DNA of 64,000 nucleotides from CALVGQ01 sp031551965. GTDB taxonomy: Bacteria; Bacillota_I; Bacilli_A; Erysipelotrichales; Erysipelotrichaceae. The notes beneath the pieces were generated by a model, which worked only from the letters and a program-made list of their open reading frames with translations, was not told where the DNA came from and did no database searches. Of this stretch, positions 17,795 through 25,853 are shown in pieces; position 1 is the first letter of the stretch, and each line of letters opens with the position of its first letter. Location of the stretch: contig JAVBMW010000028.1 of the NCBI GenBank assembly GCA_031551965.1, forward strand, positions 27,034 to 91,033. The letters run 5' to 3'. The position numbers and the translations under genes were made by a program.

Positions 17795-19468
17795 ATGATA
17801 AAAGATATTAGAAAACAAGCTATTGTTTATCAAATTTACCCAAAGAGCTTTTGTGACAGCAACAATGATGGACATGGCGATATCCAAGGAATCATCAGTA
17901 AATTGGATTATATAAAAGATTTAGGCGTCAATACGATCTGGCTATCACCGATCTTTGAAAGCCCTAATTTTGATAATGGTTATGATATCAGTGATTATCA
18001 GAAAATAAATCCAGAATATGGAACTTTGGAAAATGTTGATCAATTAATTAATGAAGCTCATAAAAGAGGCATTAAAGTTGTGTTTGATTTGGTTGTGAAT
18101 CACAGTTCACACCAGCATGAATGGTTTAAAAATAGTATCAGCAGTAAGTCTAGTAAATATCGGGATTATTATATCTGGCGTGATGGAAAAGAGGGTAAAG
18201 AACCTAATAATTGGGGAGCTTTATTTGGTGGAAGTGCATGGACATATGATGAAAAGACAAATCAGTATTATCTGGGTTTATTTTCACCACAGCAACCCGA
18301 TCTAAACTGGGAGAATCCCAACCTTCGCAAAGAAGTATATAAGATGATGAAATGGTGGTTAAATCGTGGTATTGATGGATTTAGAATGGATGTCATCAGT
18401 TTGATTTCCAAACCTCAAAATTTTCCAGATGGAAAACTAAAAAAAGGAAGTCAATATGCTGCTTTTCATCCCCTTGTTTCCAATGGTCCTCGTATCCATG
18501 AGTTTTTGCAGGAAATGAGAAATGAAGTATTGAATCAATTTGATACAATATCGATTGGTGAAGCTTCAGCAGTTACCTTAGATGAAGCAAGAAAATATGC
18601 TTCACTTGACCGATCTGAATTGGATATGGTTTTCCAATTTGAACATATGGATCTTGATGGTGGAGAAAGTTTTAAATGGAATGATCGAAAAATCAATGTA
18701 GTAGAACTAAAACAATGCTTGTCCAAATGGCAAACGGGCATGGAAGGTAAGGCTTGGAATACTTTGTTTTTTAGTAATCATGATCAGCCAAGAGTAGTAT
18801 CACGATTAGGTGATGAAGGCCAATACAGAGAAAAATCAGCGAAGATGTTGGCAACTTGCTTCTATTTGATGAAAGGAACACCTTTTATCTTTCAAGGAGA
18901 TGAGTTATCTATGACCAATACTACTTTTAAAAACATCGATGAAGTTAGAGACTTGGAAAGTATAAATGCCTACCATGACTTTGTTGAAAATAAAATGTTT
19001 ACCAGTGATCAAATGCTTCGCTATATTAGTTTAAAGGGAAGAGACAATGCAAGATTACCGATGCAATGGAATGATGGTATCTATGGAGGTTTTTCTGAGG
19101 CAAAACCATGGATAAAATGCAATGACAATGCCAGTGTGATCAATGCTGAAGATCAATTGAGTAGAGCGGATTCAGTTTATCATTACTTCAAAAAGCTAAT
19201 CGAACTAAGACAATCAAAAAATGTTTTCATTGATGGAAAATATGAGTTGATCAATGAGCTTGATGAAAATGTTTATGCCTATTTGAGAACAGATGAAAAT
19301 GAAACGATTTTGATTGTATGTAACTTCACTGATCAAAAGATTAAATTTGATTGTGATTTTGAATGCTCAGAAGTGCTTATACGTAATGATGAAAATTCTA
19401 CTTTCATAAATGATTCTATGCTTAATCCTTATGAAACGATCGTACTAAAAAAGAGTATTAATTATTAA
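17795..19468 (+). CDS. GH13 alpha-glucosidase (oligo-1,6-glucosidase type)
   Basis: A 557-residue alpha-amylase-family enzyme, the usual length for GH13_31 oligo-1,6-glucosidase and relatives. Conserved regions are in order: FDLVVNHSS, GFRMDVI (nucleophile Asp), SIGEAS (acid/base Glu) and FSNHDQPR (third acid). It begins 4 bases after the fused transporter-esterase and has no signal peptide, so it acts on alpha-glucosides in the cytoplasm. Isomaltose, sucrose-like or esterified alpha-glucosides are candidates. Phosphotrehalase activity is less likely because no PTS gene is in this locus. Confidence 0.92.
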   Translation: MIKDIRKQAIVYQIYPKSFCDSNNDGHGDIQGIISKLDYIKDLGVNTIWLSPIFESPNFDNGYDISDYQKINPEYGTLENVDQLINEAHKRGIKVVFDLVVNHSSHQHEWFKNSISSKSSKYRDYYIWRDGKEGKEPNNWGALFGGSAWTYDEKTNQYYLGLFSPQQPDLNWENPNLRKEVYKMMKWWLNRGIDGFRMDVISLISKPQNFPDGKLKKGSQYAAFHPLVSNGPRIHEFLQEMRNEVLNQFDTISIGEASAVTLDEARKYASLDRSELDMVFQFEHMDLDGGESFKWNDRKINVVELKQCLSKWQTGMEGKAWNTLFFSNHDQPRVVSRLGDEGQYREKSAKMLATCFYLMKGTPFIFQGDELSMTNTTFKNIDEVRDLESINAYHDFVENKMFTSDQMLRYISLKGRDNARLPMQWNDGIYGGFSEAKPWIKCNDNASVINAEDQLSRADSVYHYFKKLIELRQSKNVFIDGKYELINELDENVYAYLRTDENETILIVCNFTDQKIKFDCDFECSEVLIRNDENSTFINDSMLNPYETIVLKKSINY

Positions 19469-19486
19469 ATTTTGGAGGGAAAAGTT

Positions 19487-20329
19487 ATGGCAAATAGAAA
19501 CTTTAACTATGAAGAAATTGCACCCAATACGTTAAGAATCGATGAATTTGGTCTGGATACAGTTTACCTTGTTTGGGGTACCAAAGAAGCATTGGTCATT
19601 GATACTGGAACTGGATTTGGTGATTTAAAAGGTTTTGTGGAATCGATGACTTCACTGCCTTATAAAGTTGTCGCAACGCATGGACACATGGATCATATTG
19701 GTGGAAGACAACAATTTGATGAAATCTATATTCACGAAAAAGATATCTCCATGATCTCAGAAGCTAATTATATAACTCGCAAAGTATATGCAAAAGTAAT
19801 GCTGAACACGTATAAGACTGATAAGCCACTTTTCAGTATGAAAGATATGGTAAAAGGGAAGGAACCAAAAATAAATATTATTCATCAAGGTGATGTATTT
19901 GATCTTGGAGATAGAAAACTTCATGTTTACCACACTCCAGGACATACCCCTGGTTCAATATGTTTACTTGATGAAAAAGAAAAAATCCTTTTTTCAGGAG
20001 ATTCTTTCCAACCCATAACTCTTCTTTCTATGAAACATGAAAATAGAAACGAAGTCCTAAAATTATGGTTTGAAAATGCTTTAAGTATCTATGAAATAAA
20101 GGATAAATTTGAAATGATTGCAGGAGGTCATGAAAAAGTGGACTATGAAGTCATGGATGATTTGATCAAATGTGCTAAAGGGCTAATGGATGGATCAATT
20201 AAAATTGAAAAAATGAAGATTCATATTTTTAATGGAAACTTTGCGAAATATGGCAAAGCCTCTATGACCACAGATAAAAACGTAACCAGTGTAACAACAA
20301 TATTAAAACAATTGTTCAATTTGATTTAA
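19487..20329 (+). CDS. MBL-fold metallo-hydrolase, second copy
   Basis: A 280-residue MBL-fold hydrolase with ATHGHMDHIGG, HTPGHTPGSI, FSGDSF and a late AGGHEK. ATG 19487 follows a strong TTGGAGGG; an in-frame TTG at 19472 would lie upstream of that site. It shares layout and the TPGHT-GSIC...FSGD blocks with the MBL protein at 12761. As the last gene of the plus arm it mirrors the esterase/MBL pair on the minus arm. Confidence 0.88.
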   Translation: MANRNFNYEEIAPNTLRIDEFGLDTVYLVWGTKEALVIDTGTGFGDLKGFVESMTSLPYKVVATHGHMDHIGGRQQFDEIYIHEKDISMISEANYITRKVYAKVMLNTYKTDKPLFSMKDMVKGKEPKINIIHQGDVFDLGDRKLHVYHTPGHTPGSICLLDEKEKILFSGDSFQPITLLSMKHENRNEVLKLWFENALSIYEIKDKFEMIAGGHEKVDYEVMDDLIKCAKGLMDGSIKIEKMKIHIFNGNFAKYGKASMTTDKNVTSVTTILKQLFNLI

Positions 20330-20340
20330 ATAGGATAGCC

Positions 20341-20396
20341 AAAAAAGAGAATATTATCGAATACTATATCAGTTTCGAAATATTCTCTTTTCATTT
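20341..20396. terminator. Bidirectional terminator
   Basis: AAAAAGAGAATATTATCGAA and TTTCGAAATATTCTCTTTT form a long stem with one bulge, with A and T tracts on both sides. It separates the plus-strand MBL gene from the minus-strand oxidoreductase gene. Confidence 0.88.
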
Positions 20397-20409
20397 TATA
20401 AAACAATAG

Positions 20410-21270
20410 CTACTTCCAAGCGGAAAGATTTTTTTTCACAAATTTTCTGAAAGTTTGTGGTTTTTTACCCATTACATCTTCAAATACGGTTGTTGTGTTT
20501 TTTGCGGTTCCCATACGAGTCATCATATATAACATTCCCATAACAGTCGAATATTCTTTGTCAAGCTTACGGATTTCGATCCAATACTTTTTCGCAAAGC
20601 TTGGTTTTGGATTGGCATATTCAATAGAACGCCCTAATTCTTCACTTAAAATTTTCGCGACTTCAAAATAATTAATTGCTTCTGGACCTGTAATAGAATA
20701 ACCTCTATTTTGATGTTTTTCAGGCTCACTTAATACTTTTGCGGTAATTTCACCAATATCTTCTGCGTCAATAAAGCTAGTTAAGGCATTTTTCACAGGA
20801 ACTACAATGTTATTAAAATGTTTGATTTCAAATGCGTGAATCCCACTGATATTTTGCATAAAGAAACTAGGACGGATATGACAATAGGGAAGACCTGCTT
20901 GTTCAATATATTTCTCGATTTTGTGATGAGGAGGCACTGGATTGTTTTCAACACCAATGAGGGATAAAAAACTAACTAATTTCATATCTTTTTGATTTTT
21001 CAAAGTTTCTACAAATGGTTTTAGATCTTCAGGTTTTCCTAAATGTGGAGGACGCATAATGAATACACGATCCACGTCTTGTAATGCAGGTTCAAATGTA
21101 TCTGGATTAGTAAAATCAAAATACACCGAGGTTGCCAAGTCACCATATTTAGACGCTAATGCTTCTAAATTAATATCAGCCACAACAACTTCTTGTTTGT
21201 TTAAAATCAGATGTTTTGCTACATAACCGCCGACATTGCCTAATGCGCCAGTTACCATAATTTTTCCCAT
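20410..21270 (-). CDS. NmrA-like NAD(P)-binding oxidoreductase
   Basis: A 286-residue Rossmann-fold protein with the dinucleotide motif VTGALGNVGGYVAKHL at the N-terminus and NmrA/SDR-like segments (HIRPSFFMQNI, GYSITGPEAINYFEVA). Such proteins act as quinone reductases or redox sensors. The marR gene ends 14 bases upstream on the same strand and AGGAGA precedes the ATG, so the two form an operon, probably controlled by that MarR protein. Confidence 0.85.
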   Translation of the reverse strand: MGKIMVTGALGNVGGYVAKHLILNKQEVVVADINLEALASKYGDLATSVYFDFTNPDTFEPALQDVDRVFIMRPPHLGKPEDLKPFVETLKNQKDMKLVSFLSLIGVENNPVPPHHKIEKYIEQAGLPYCHIRPSFFMQNISGIHAFEIKHFNNIVVPVKNALTSFIDAEDIGEITAKVLSEPEKHQNRGYSITGPEAINYFEVAKILSEELGRSIEYANPKPSFAKKYWIEIRKLDKEYSTVMGMLYMMTRMGTAKNTTTVFEDVMGKKPQTFRKFVKKNLSAWK

Positions 21271-21284
21271 TTTCTATTCTCCTG

Positions 21285-21707
21285 TTAATCTTCATTTAAA
21301 AGGACTTTATTTGCTTTTGATAATAATTTGATCAATTGATCAAATTCTTCATTTCCAAGTTTTGAACGCAAATTTTCCATTGCTTTAAAATACTCATCAT
21401 ATGTTTCATTTGTTAATTTTCTTGCTTTTTCTGTAGGATTTAATGTGAAACTGCGTTTATCCTGCAAAGATGTTATTTTTTCAAGATATCCCTTATCACA
21501 AAGGGAATTGACCATTGCAGTGATCATTGGTTTTTTCACTTTAAAGAAATCGGCAGCCATTAAAGGTGTAACCGGAGTTTGACTTTTAACAGTCAAAATC
21601 AACAATCCCATTTCACTGGAACGAATTGGAATATTTTTTCTTGAGTTTGCATTCAATCGACAAAACATCGAAACTTCTTCTGCACTCTTCGCTAGAATAT
21701 CAATCAT
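21285..21707 (-). CDS. MarR-family transcriptional regulator
   Basis: A 140-residue winged-helix regulator. The recognition helix region (TPLMAADFFKVKKPMITAMVNSLCDKGYLEK) and wing (LQDKRSFTLNPTEKA) are clear. It is the first gene of an operon with the NmrA-like oxidoreductase. Two matching palindromes directly upstream (21723-21768) are its likely operators, so it probably represses itself. The ligand is unknown. Confidence 0.9.
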   Translation of the reverse strand: MIDILAKSAEEVSMFCRLNANSRKNIPIRSSEMGLLILTVKSQTPVTPLMAADFFKVKKPMITAMVNSLCDKGYLEKITSLQDKRSFTLNPTEKARKLTNETYDEYFKAMENLRSKLGNEEFDQLIKLLSKANKVLLNED

Positions 21708-21722
21708 AAGTATTCTCCTAAA

Positions 21723-21768
21723 AGTTAATCAAGTTAACTAATATCATTATAGTTAATTAGATTAACTA
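21723..21768. promoter_or_regulatory. Twin palindromic operators upstream of marR
   Basis: AGTTAATCAAGTTAACT at 21723-21739 and TAGTTAATTAGATTAACTA at 21750-21768 are palindromes with half-sites AGTTAA and TTAACT. Their centres are 28 bases apart, close to three helical turns. The position directly before marR fits MarR autorepression. Confidence 0.75.
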
Positions 21769-21784
21769 TGTCAATAAGATATTT

Positions 21785-21816
21785 TTGCAATAAAAAAAGT
21801 GTAATTTCCATTACAC
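21785..21816 (-). terminator. Terminator of the hxlR gene
   Basis: GTGTAAT (21799-21805) pairs with ATTACAC (21810-21816) across a four-base loop. Read on the minus strand the stem is followed by TTTTTTTATT. Confidence 0.88.
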
Positions 21817-21836
21817 AAAGATTAAAATAATACAAA

Positions 21837-22166
21837 TTATGCTAATTTTCTTTTGTACTCTAAACCCCATTTTGTCATGGCATCAAGAATAGATTTTAAA
21901 CTATAACCAGTTTCAGTTAATGTATATTCAACACGGGGTGGCACTTCAGCATACACTTTTCTAGTCAACAAACCACTTTCTTCCATAGAACGAAGATTGG
22001 CTGTTAAAACCTTTTGAGAAATATTACCTACTGATTTTTTAAGTTCACCAAATCGCTTGGTTCCATCCATTAAATCACGTAAAATAAGAACTTTCCATCG
22101 ATCACTTATTAGTAGTAACGTTGTTTCTACAGGGCATGCGGGTAATTTATTGTTTAATTTAGTCAT
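21837..22166 (-). CDS. HxlR-family transcriptional regulator
   Basis: A 109-residue winged-helix regulator of the HxlR/YodB type. It has the N-terminal cysteine in LPACPVETTL, then the HTH (RFGELKKSVGNISQKVLTANL) and wing (PPRVEYTLTETG). In YodB-type members that cysteine senses thiol-reactive compounds. The gene diverges from the pyridoxamine-oxidase-like gene at 22293, a common pairing in which the regulator controls the neighbour. Confidence 0.93.
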   Translation of the reverse strand: MTKLNNKLPACPVETTLLLISDRWKVLILRDLMDGTKRFGELKKSVGNISQKVLTANLRSMEESGLLTRKVYAEVPPRVEYTLTETGYSLKSILDAMTKWGLEYKRKLA

Positions 22167-22225
22167 AATGTCTCCTATTTTTCAATAGTATCTAAAAGGT
22201 TACTATAACACAATAAAGTGCTTAC

Positions 22226-22254
22226 TTTACAATGTATCCTTATGATTCTATTAT
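22226..22254 (+). promoter_or_regulatory. Promoter of the pyridoxamine-oxidase-like gene
   Basis: TTTACA at 22226-22231, a 17-base spacer and TATTAT at 22249-22254. It lies in the divergent region shared with hxlR, where the HxlR protein would be expected to bind. Confidence 0.75.
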
Positions 22255-22292
22255 AAACATGTAGTTATTGAACTGCAAGGAGGAAAATTAAA

Positions 22293-22693
22293 ATGAATGA
22301 AGTAGTACAATTTTTACAAGAAAACCCAGTACAATATTTAGCGACAGTTGGAACAGATGGTAAAGCGAAGTGTAGACCATTTATGTTTGCGGGAGCTCTA
22401 GAGGGCAAACTTGGTTTTGTACAAACTGCCAAAAAGATGTGTACAACGATCTGCAAGCAAATCCAAATGTTGAACTATCAGTATCATCATCTAGTTATGC
22501 ATGGATTCGATTGAATGGAAAGGCAGTATTTGAAAACAACAAATCCGCAAAAGAAATGTGTATTGCTAATCCAATCGTAAAAAGTCAATACGGTACCGCA
22601 GATAATCCAATTTTTGAAGTTTTCTATTTAGAAAAAGCAATGGCAGTTATCGCAGATTTCAGTGGTAATCCTGCTCAACATTATACTTTGTAA
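22293..22693 (+). pseudogene. Pyridoxamine 5'-phosphate oxidase-like protein, frameshifted
   Basis: A small flavin-binding-fold protein whose coding sequence is split between two frames. The first frame gives MNEVVQFLQENPVQYLATVG through GKLGFVQTAKK. After the A5 run at 22431-22435 the correct continuation, DVYNDLQANPNVELSV to NPAQHYTL, is in the -1 frame and ends at 22693. Adding one A restores about 133 residues, the usual family length. The break sits in a homopolymer, so a recent loss or a sequencing error are both possible. RBS CAAGGAGGA precedes the ATG. Confidence 0.88.
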
Positions 22694-22696
22694 TAT

Positions 22697-22728
22697 AAAA
22701 ATACGGTGATGCCGTATTTTTATTTTGG
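22697..22728 (+). terminator. Terminator after the frameshifted gene
   Basis: AAAAATACGG and CCGTATTTTT form a 10-base-pair stem with a five-base loop, followed by ATTTT. Confidence 0.9.
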
Positions 22729-22826
22729 ATATTTCACAGAATTTTCATTTGAATAAAAATCAATATAAAGTTATGATTAGGTTAGTATTTAAATATTATT
22801 TTTCTCTATATAAAGGGGGAATCGCT

Positions 22827-23183
22827 ATGGTTTATTCAACATATCAAACTTCAAATGGAATTGGTGAAGGAATATTTTTGATTTTTGTTATTGTTATTGT
22901 TTGTATTTGTTTTAAAAAATTTATCGAATGGAAGAATAATGAAGATTCTGAAAGGCTTACTAAAGAAGCAATTATTGTTGCTAAACGAATGCAATTCAAT
23001 CATTACAATCATGCAAATTCTTTTGCAAATCAAACCTATTATATTACATTTGAATTTGATGATGGAAATCGAGTTGAATTAAGAATGAGTTCTAAAGAAT
23101 ATGGTCTTTTAGCAGAACGGGACAAAGGAATTTTGACGTATCAGGGATTTCGTTTCATTGACTTTATAAGAATAAAAGATTAA
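22827..23183 (+). CDS. DUF2500 family protein, copy 1
   Basis: A 118-residue protein with one N-terminal membrane span (GIFLIFVIVIVCICFKKF) and a soluble beta-rich domain. The pattern IIVAKR...YYITFEFDDGNRVELRMSSKEYGLL...GILTYQGFRFIDF is that of DUF2500, a family of unknown function. ATG 22827 is chosen because AAAGGGGGA lies just upstream; longer in-frame starts have no RBS. It is first of three tandem paralogues. Confidence 0.85.
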   Translation: MVYSTYQTSNGIGEGIFLIFVIVIVCICFKKFIEWKNNEDSERLTKEAIIVAKRMQFNHYNHANSFANQTYYITFEFDDGNRVELRMSSKEYGLLAERDKGILTYQGFRFIDFIRIKD

Positions 23184-23202
23184 TCATCTAGAGAGGTTAA
23201 GC

Positions 23203-23613
23203 ATGTATAACTACAACCCGTATTCGTCTTTTCAAACTATGAATAGTATTGCAGGGCTAATATTCTTTTTAGTTTTTGCTTTGTTTATCTTTGTGATTGG
23301 TAAAGGTATCATCGAGTGGTTGCATAATGAAAACTCTCCAAGGTTAAGTGTTCATGCAATAATAATCGCAAAAAGGGTTAGGATTGATCATGATCATATA
23401 CATCATCACAATAATCCCACGGATATTAGTATGGGAATGCATGTGACAACGACAACGTCTGAATACTACTACATTACATTTGAGTTTAATGATAAAGACA
23501 GAGTTGAATTTAGGGTTGATTCCAAAGTTTATGGTGTGCTTATCGAAAACGATAAAGGAATACTTACTTATCAAGGAACTCGTTTTCTTGATTTTAGAAG
23601 GACAATTGACTAG
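23203..23613 (+). CDS. DUF2500 family protein, copy 2
   Basis: A 136-residue paralogue of the preceding gene with the same layout: a membrane span (IAGLIFFLVFALFIFVIGKG), then IIAKR...YYITFEFNDKDRVEFRVDSKVYGVL...GILTYQGTRFLDF. It has an extra His-rich loop (HDHIHHHNN) between the span and the beta domain, which is typical of many DUF2500 members and could bind a metal. GAGAGG precedes the ATG. Confidence 0.87.
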   Translation: MYNYNPYSSFQTMNSIAGLIFFLVFALFIFVIGKGIIEWLHNENSPRLSVHAIIIAKRVRIDHDHIHHHNNPTDISMGMHVTTTTSEYYYITFEFNDKDRVEFRVDSKVYGVLIENDKGILTYQGTRFLDFRRTID

Positions 23614-23635
23614 TTGGTTTTAAAGGAGGACGGTT

Positions 23636-24007
23636 ATGCTTGAAAAAATTTTAGCGTTTCTTGTTTTTGCGATGATTATGCTTGTAATGTATTTACAAAG
23701 TGAAAGTTATGAACAGCGAAAAAACGAAAAAGCACCAAGGATTTCTACCAATGCTTACATTGGATCAAAAAGTATAAAAAAGGAACAAAATATTCATCGG
23801 TATATGCAAACCCGTAATATGGTAATGCCAAGAGATTTTACTGCAGACAAAAGATACTATGTCGCCTTTGATCTTGAAGATGGAAATAGAAAAGAATTTA
23901 AAGTGAGCTCAAATCAATATAAAGAATTAATGGAACGAGAAACAGGAACACTTACTTTCCAAGGAACACAGTTTATTGAATTTATAAGAAGACAAAAAGC
24001 AATTTAG
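23636..24007 (+). CDS. DUF2500 family protein, copy 3
   Basis: A 123-residue third paralogue: membrane span near the N-terminus (ILAFLVFAMIMLVMYLQ), then YYVAFDLEDGNRKEFKVSSNQYKELMERETGTLTFQGTQFIEF, spread over two blocks. It is the most diverged copy and lacks the His cluster. AAAGGAGGA precedes the ATG. Its last codons form one arm of the operon terminator. Confidence 0.83.
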   Translation: MLEKILAFLVFAMIMLVMYLQSESYEQRKNEKAPRISTNAYIGSKSIKKEQNIHRYMQTRNMVMPRDFTADKRYYVAFDLEDGNRKEFKVSSNQYKELMERETGTLTFQGTQFIEFIRRQKAI

Positions 24008-24040
24008 AGTAACGAATTATTCTAAATTGCTTTTCTTTTG
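23995..24040 (+). terminator. Terminator of the DUF2500 operon
   Basis: AAAAGCAATTTAGA (23995-24008) pairs perfectly over 14 bases with TCTAAATTGCTTTT (24021-24034), followed by CTTTTG. The first arm includes the stop codon of copy 3. Confidence 0.92.
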
Positions 24041-24100
24041 TTGAGATTAGATTGAAACAACGATATAATGATGACTAATGTTGCTTAGAAAGAGGTAGTT

Positions 24101-25693
24101 ATGATAGCGTTACAGAATGTTACTTTACAATATGGTGGAAGAGTATTGTTTGAAAATATTTCTACAAAGTTTACGAGTGGAAATTGTTATGGAGTTATTG
24201 GAGCCAATGGTGCAGGGAAATCTACACTTTTAAAAATATTATCCAAGGAAATAGAGCCTACAAATGGTGAAGTTGTGATCGATGCCAAAGAGCGCATGTC
24301 AATTTTAAAACAGGATCATTTTGCTTATGAAGAAAATGAAGTATTGGAAACTGTGTTAATGGGTAATAAACGATTGCATGAAATCATCAAAGAAAAAGAA
24401 GTTCTTTATGCGAAAGAAGATTTTAATGATGAAGATGGAATCAAACTAAGTGAGCTTGAAGGAGAGTTCGCTGAAATGGATGGTTGGAATGCTGAAACTG
24501 AGGCAGAAATCATGTTAAATGCGCTTGGAATCACTGAACAGTTTCATCACTTGAAAATGAGTGAATTAGATGGCCCACAAAAAGTAAAAGTTTTACTAGC
24601 TCAAGCATTGCTTGGAAATCCTGATATTTTACTTTTAGATGAACCAACTAATAACTTAGATTTAGAGTCTATTCGTTGGCTTGAAAATTTTTTGATGAAT
24701 TTTAAAAATATTGTCATTGTAGTGAGCCATGACCGTTACTTTTTAAATAAGGTTTGTACTCACATTGCAGATATTGATTTTAATCGTATTCAAGTTTATG
24801 TAGGTAATTATGATTTCTGGTATGAATATAGTCAAATGCAACTTCAACAAGCGAAAGATACAAATAAAAAAGCAGAAGCGAAGAAGAAGGAATTAGAAGA
24901 CTTTATCGCTAGATTTAGTGCTAATGCCTCTAAGGCAAAACAGGCAACATCACGTAAGAAACTATTAGATAATTTGGAAATGGTTGATATGAAACCATCT
25001 CTTCGCCGATATCCCTTTATTGGATTCAAAGCAGGTAGAGAAGTAGGAAATATTGTATTAAGTGTTGAAGGTTTATCGAAATCAGTCAATGGTGTTCAAC
25101 TACTAAATGACGTTTCATTTTCAATTCGAGGGGATGAAAAGGTTGCGTTTGTCGGAGACGAATTAGCGACAACCCTACTATTTAAAATATTAATGGGGCA
25201 AGAAGAACCTGATGCAGGAAAATACCAATGGGGAGTGACTACAACACAACAATACTTCCCTAAAGATAACTCTGAATTTTTTGATGATTGCGATTTAACG
25301 TTGGTTGAATGGTTACGTCAATTTGATCGTAAGGAACAAAATGAACAAGAACTTCGCGGATGGTTAGGTCGTGTGTTGTTTTCAGGAGAAGAAGCACTTA
25401 AAAAGGCGTCTGTGTTATCAGGTGGTGAAAAGGTAAGGTGCATGTTTGCGAAGATGATGATGGAAGATGCAAATGTACTTATCTTTGATGATCCAACCAA
25501 TCATTTGGACCTAGAATCGATCCAAGCTTTGAATCAAGGATTAATTCAATTTAAAGAAAACATCTTGTTTACAAGTCATGACCATCAATTTATTCAGACT
25601 GTCGCCAATAGAATTATTGAACTCAATCCTGATGGATTTATTGATCGCCTTGGAACTTATGATGAATATTTAGAGTTTAAAATGCAATATTGA
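24101..25693 (+). CDS. ABC-F family ATPase (YkpA/YbiT type)
   Basis: A 530-residue cytoplasmic protein with two ATP-binding cassettes and no membrane spans. Members act on ribosomes. NBD1 has Walker A GANGAGKST, signature region SELDGPQKVKVLLAQ and Walker B ILLLDEPTNNLDLES. A charged linker (KKKELEDFIARFSANASKAKQATSRKK) follows, then NBD2 with LSGGEKVRC and LIFDDPTNHLDLES. The Walker A of NBD2 is degenerate (GDELATTLLF, no lysine), as I recall for this subfamily. Role could be translation rescue or protection; antibiotic resistance cannot be assigned. Confidence 0.92.
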   Translation: MIALQNVTLQYGGRVLFENISTKFTSGNCYGVIGANGAGKSTLLKILSKEIEPTNGEVVIDAKERMSILKQDHFAYEENEVLETVLMGNKRLHEIIKEKEVLYAKEDFNDEDGIKLSELEGEFAEMDGWNAETEAEIMLNALGITEQFHHLKMSELDGPQKVKVLLAQALLGNPDILLLDEPTNNLDLESIRWLENFLMNFKNIVIVVSHDRYFLNKVCTHIADIDFNRIQVYVGNYDFWYEYSQMQLQQAKDTNKKAEAKKKELEDFIARFSANASKAKQATSRKKLLDNLEMVDMKPSLRRYPFIGFKAGREVGNIVLSVEGLSKSVNGVQLLNDVSFSIRGDEKVAFVGDELATTLLFKILMGQEEPDAGKYQWGVTTTQQYFPKDNSEFFDDCDLTLVEWLRQFDRKEQNEQELRGWLGRVLFSGEEALKKASVLSGGEKVRCMFAKMMMEDANVLIFDDPTNHLDLESIQALNQGLIQFKENILFTSHDHQFIQTVANRIIELNPDGFIDRLGTYDEYLEFKMQY

Positions 25694-25698
25694 TTATT

Positions 25699-25728
25699 AA
25701 GAGTGCTTACTTTAGCATTCTTTTTTTA
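25699..25728 (+). terminator. Terminator after ABC-F gene
   Basis: AGAGTGCT (25700-25707) pairs with AGCATTCT (25714-25721), with one wobble, followed by TTTTTTATTTG. Confidence 0.83.
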
Positions 25729-25743
25729 TTTGTTAGAAATAAT

Positions 25744-25780
25744 GATAATGAAATAAATTATTTTTGAAACATAATATAAT
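25744..25780 (+). promoter_or_regulatory. Promoter region with repeated element, copy 1
   Basis: GATAATGAAATAAATT at 25744-25759 recurs with one change at 28602. It is followed by CATAAT/TATAAT (25770-25780). There is no good -35 at the right distance, which would suit an activated promoter. It lies upstream of the PRD regulator gene. Confidence 0.5.
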
Positions 25781-25853
25781 TAATCAGTACAGTTACTGAA
25801 TCTTTTCGTAATGATGAAGCATGAGTTATAATAATGTTAAGGAGGTCAAGAGT

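Noticed and set aside
22425..22445. Programmed -1 frameshift in the pyridoxamine-oxidase-like gene.
   Set aside because: The site is C-AAA-AAG with only five A, not a full A-AAA-AAG heptamer, and I see no strong stimulatory stem after it. The family is not known to use frameshifting.
25130..25180. Missing Walker A lysine in NBD2 of the ABC-F protein as a novelty.
   Set aside because: From memory, the YkpA/YbiT-type subfamily has a degenerate Walker A in NBD2 in many members, so it is probably a family trait.
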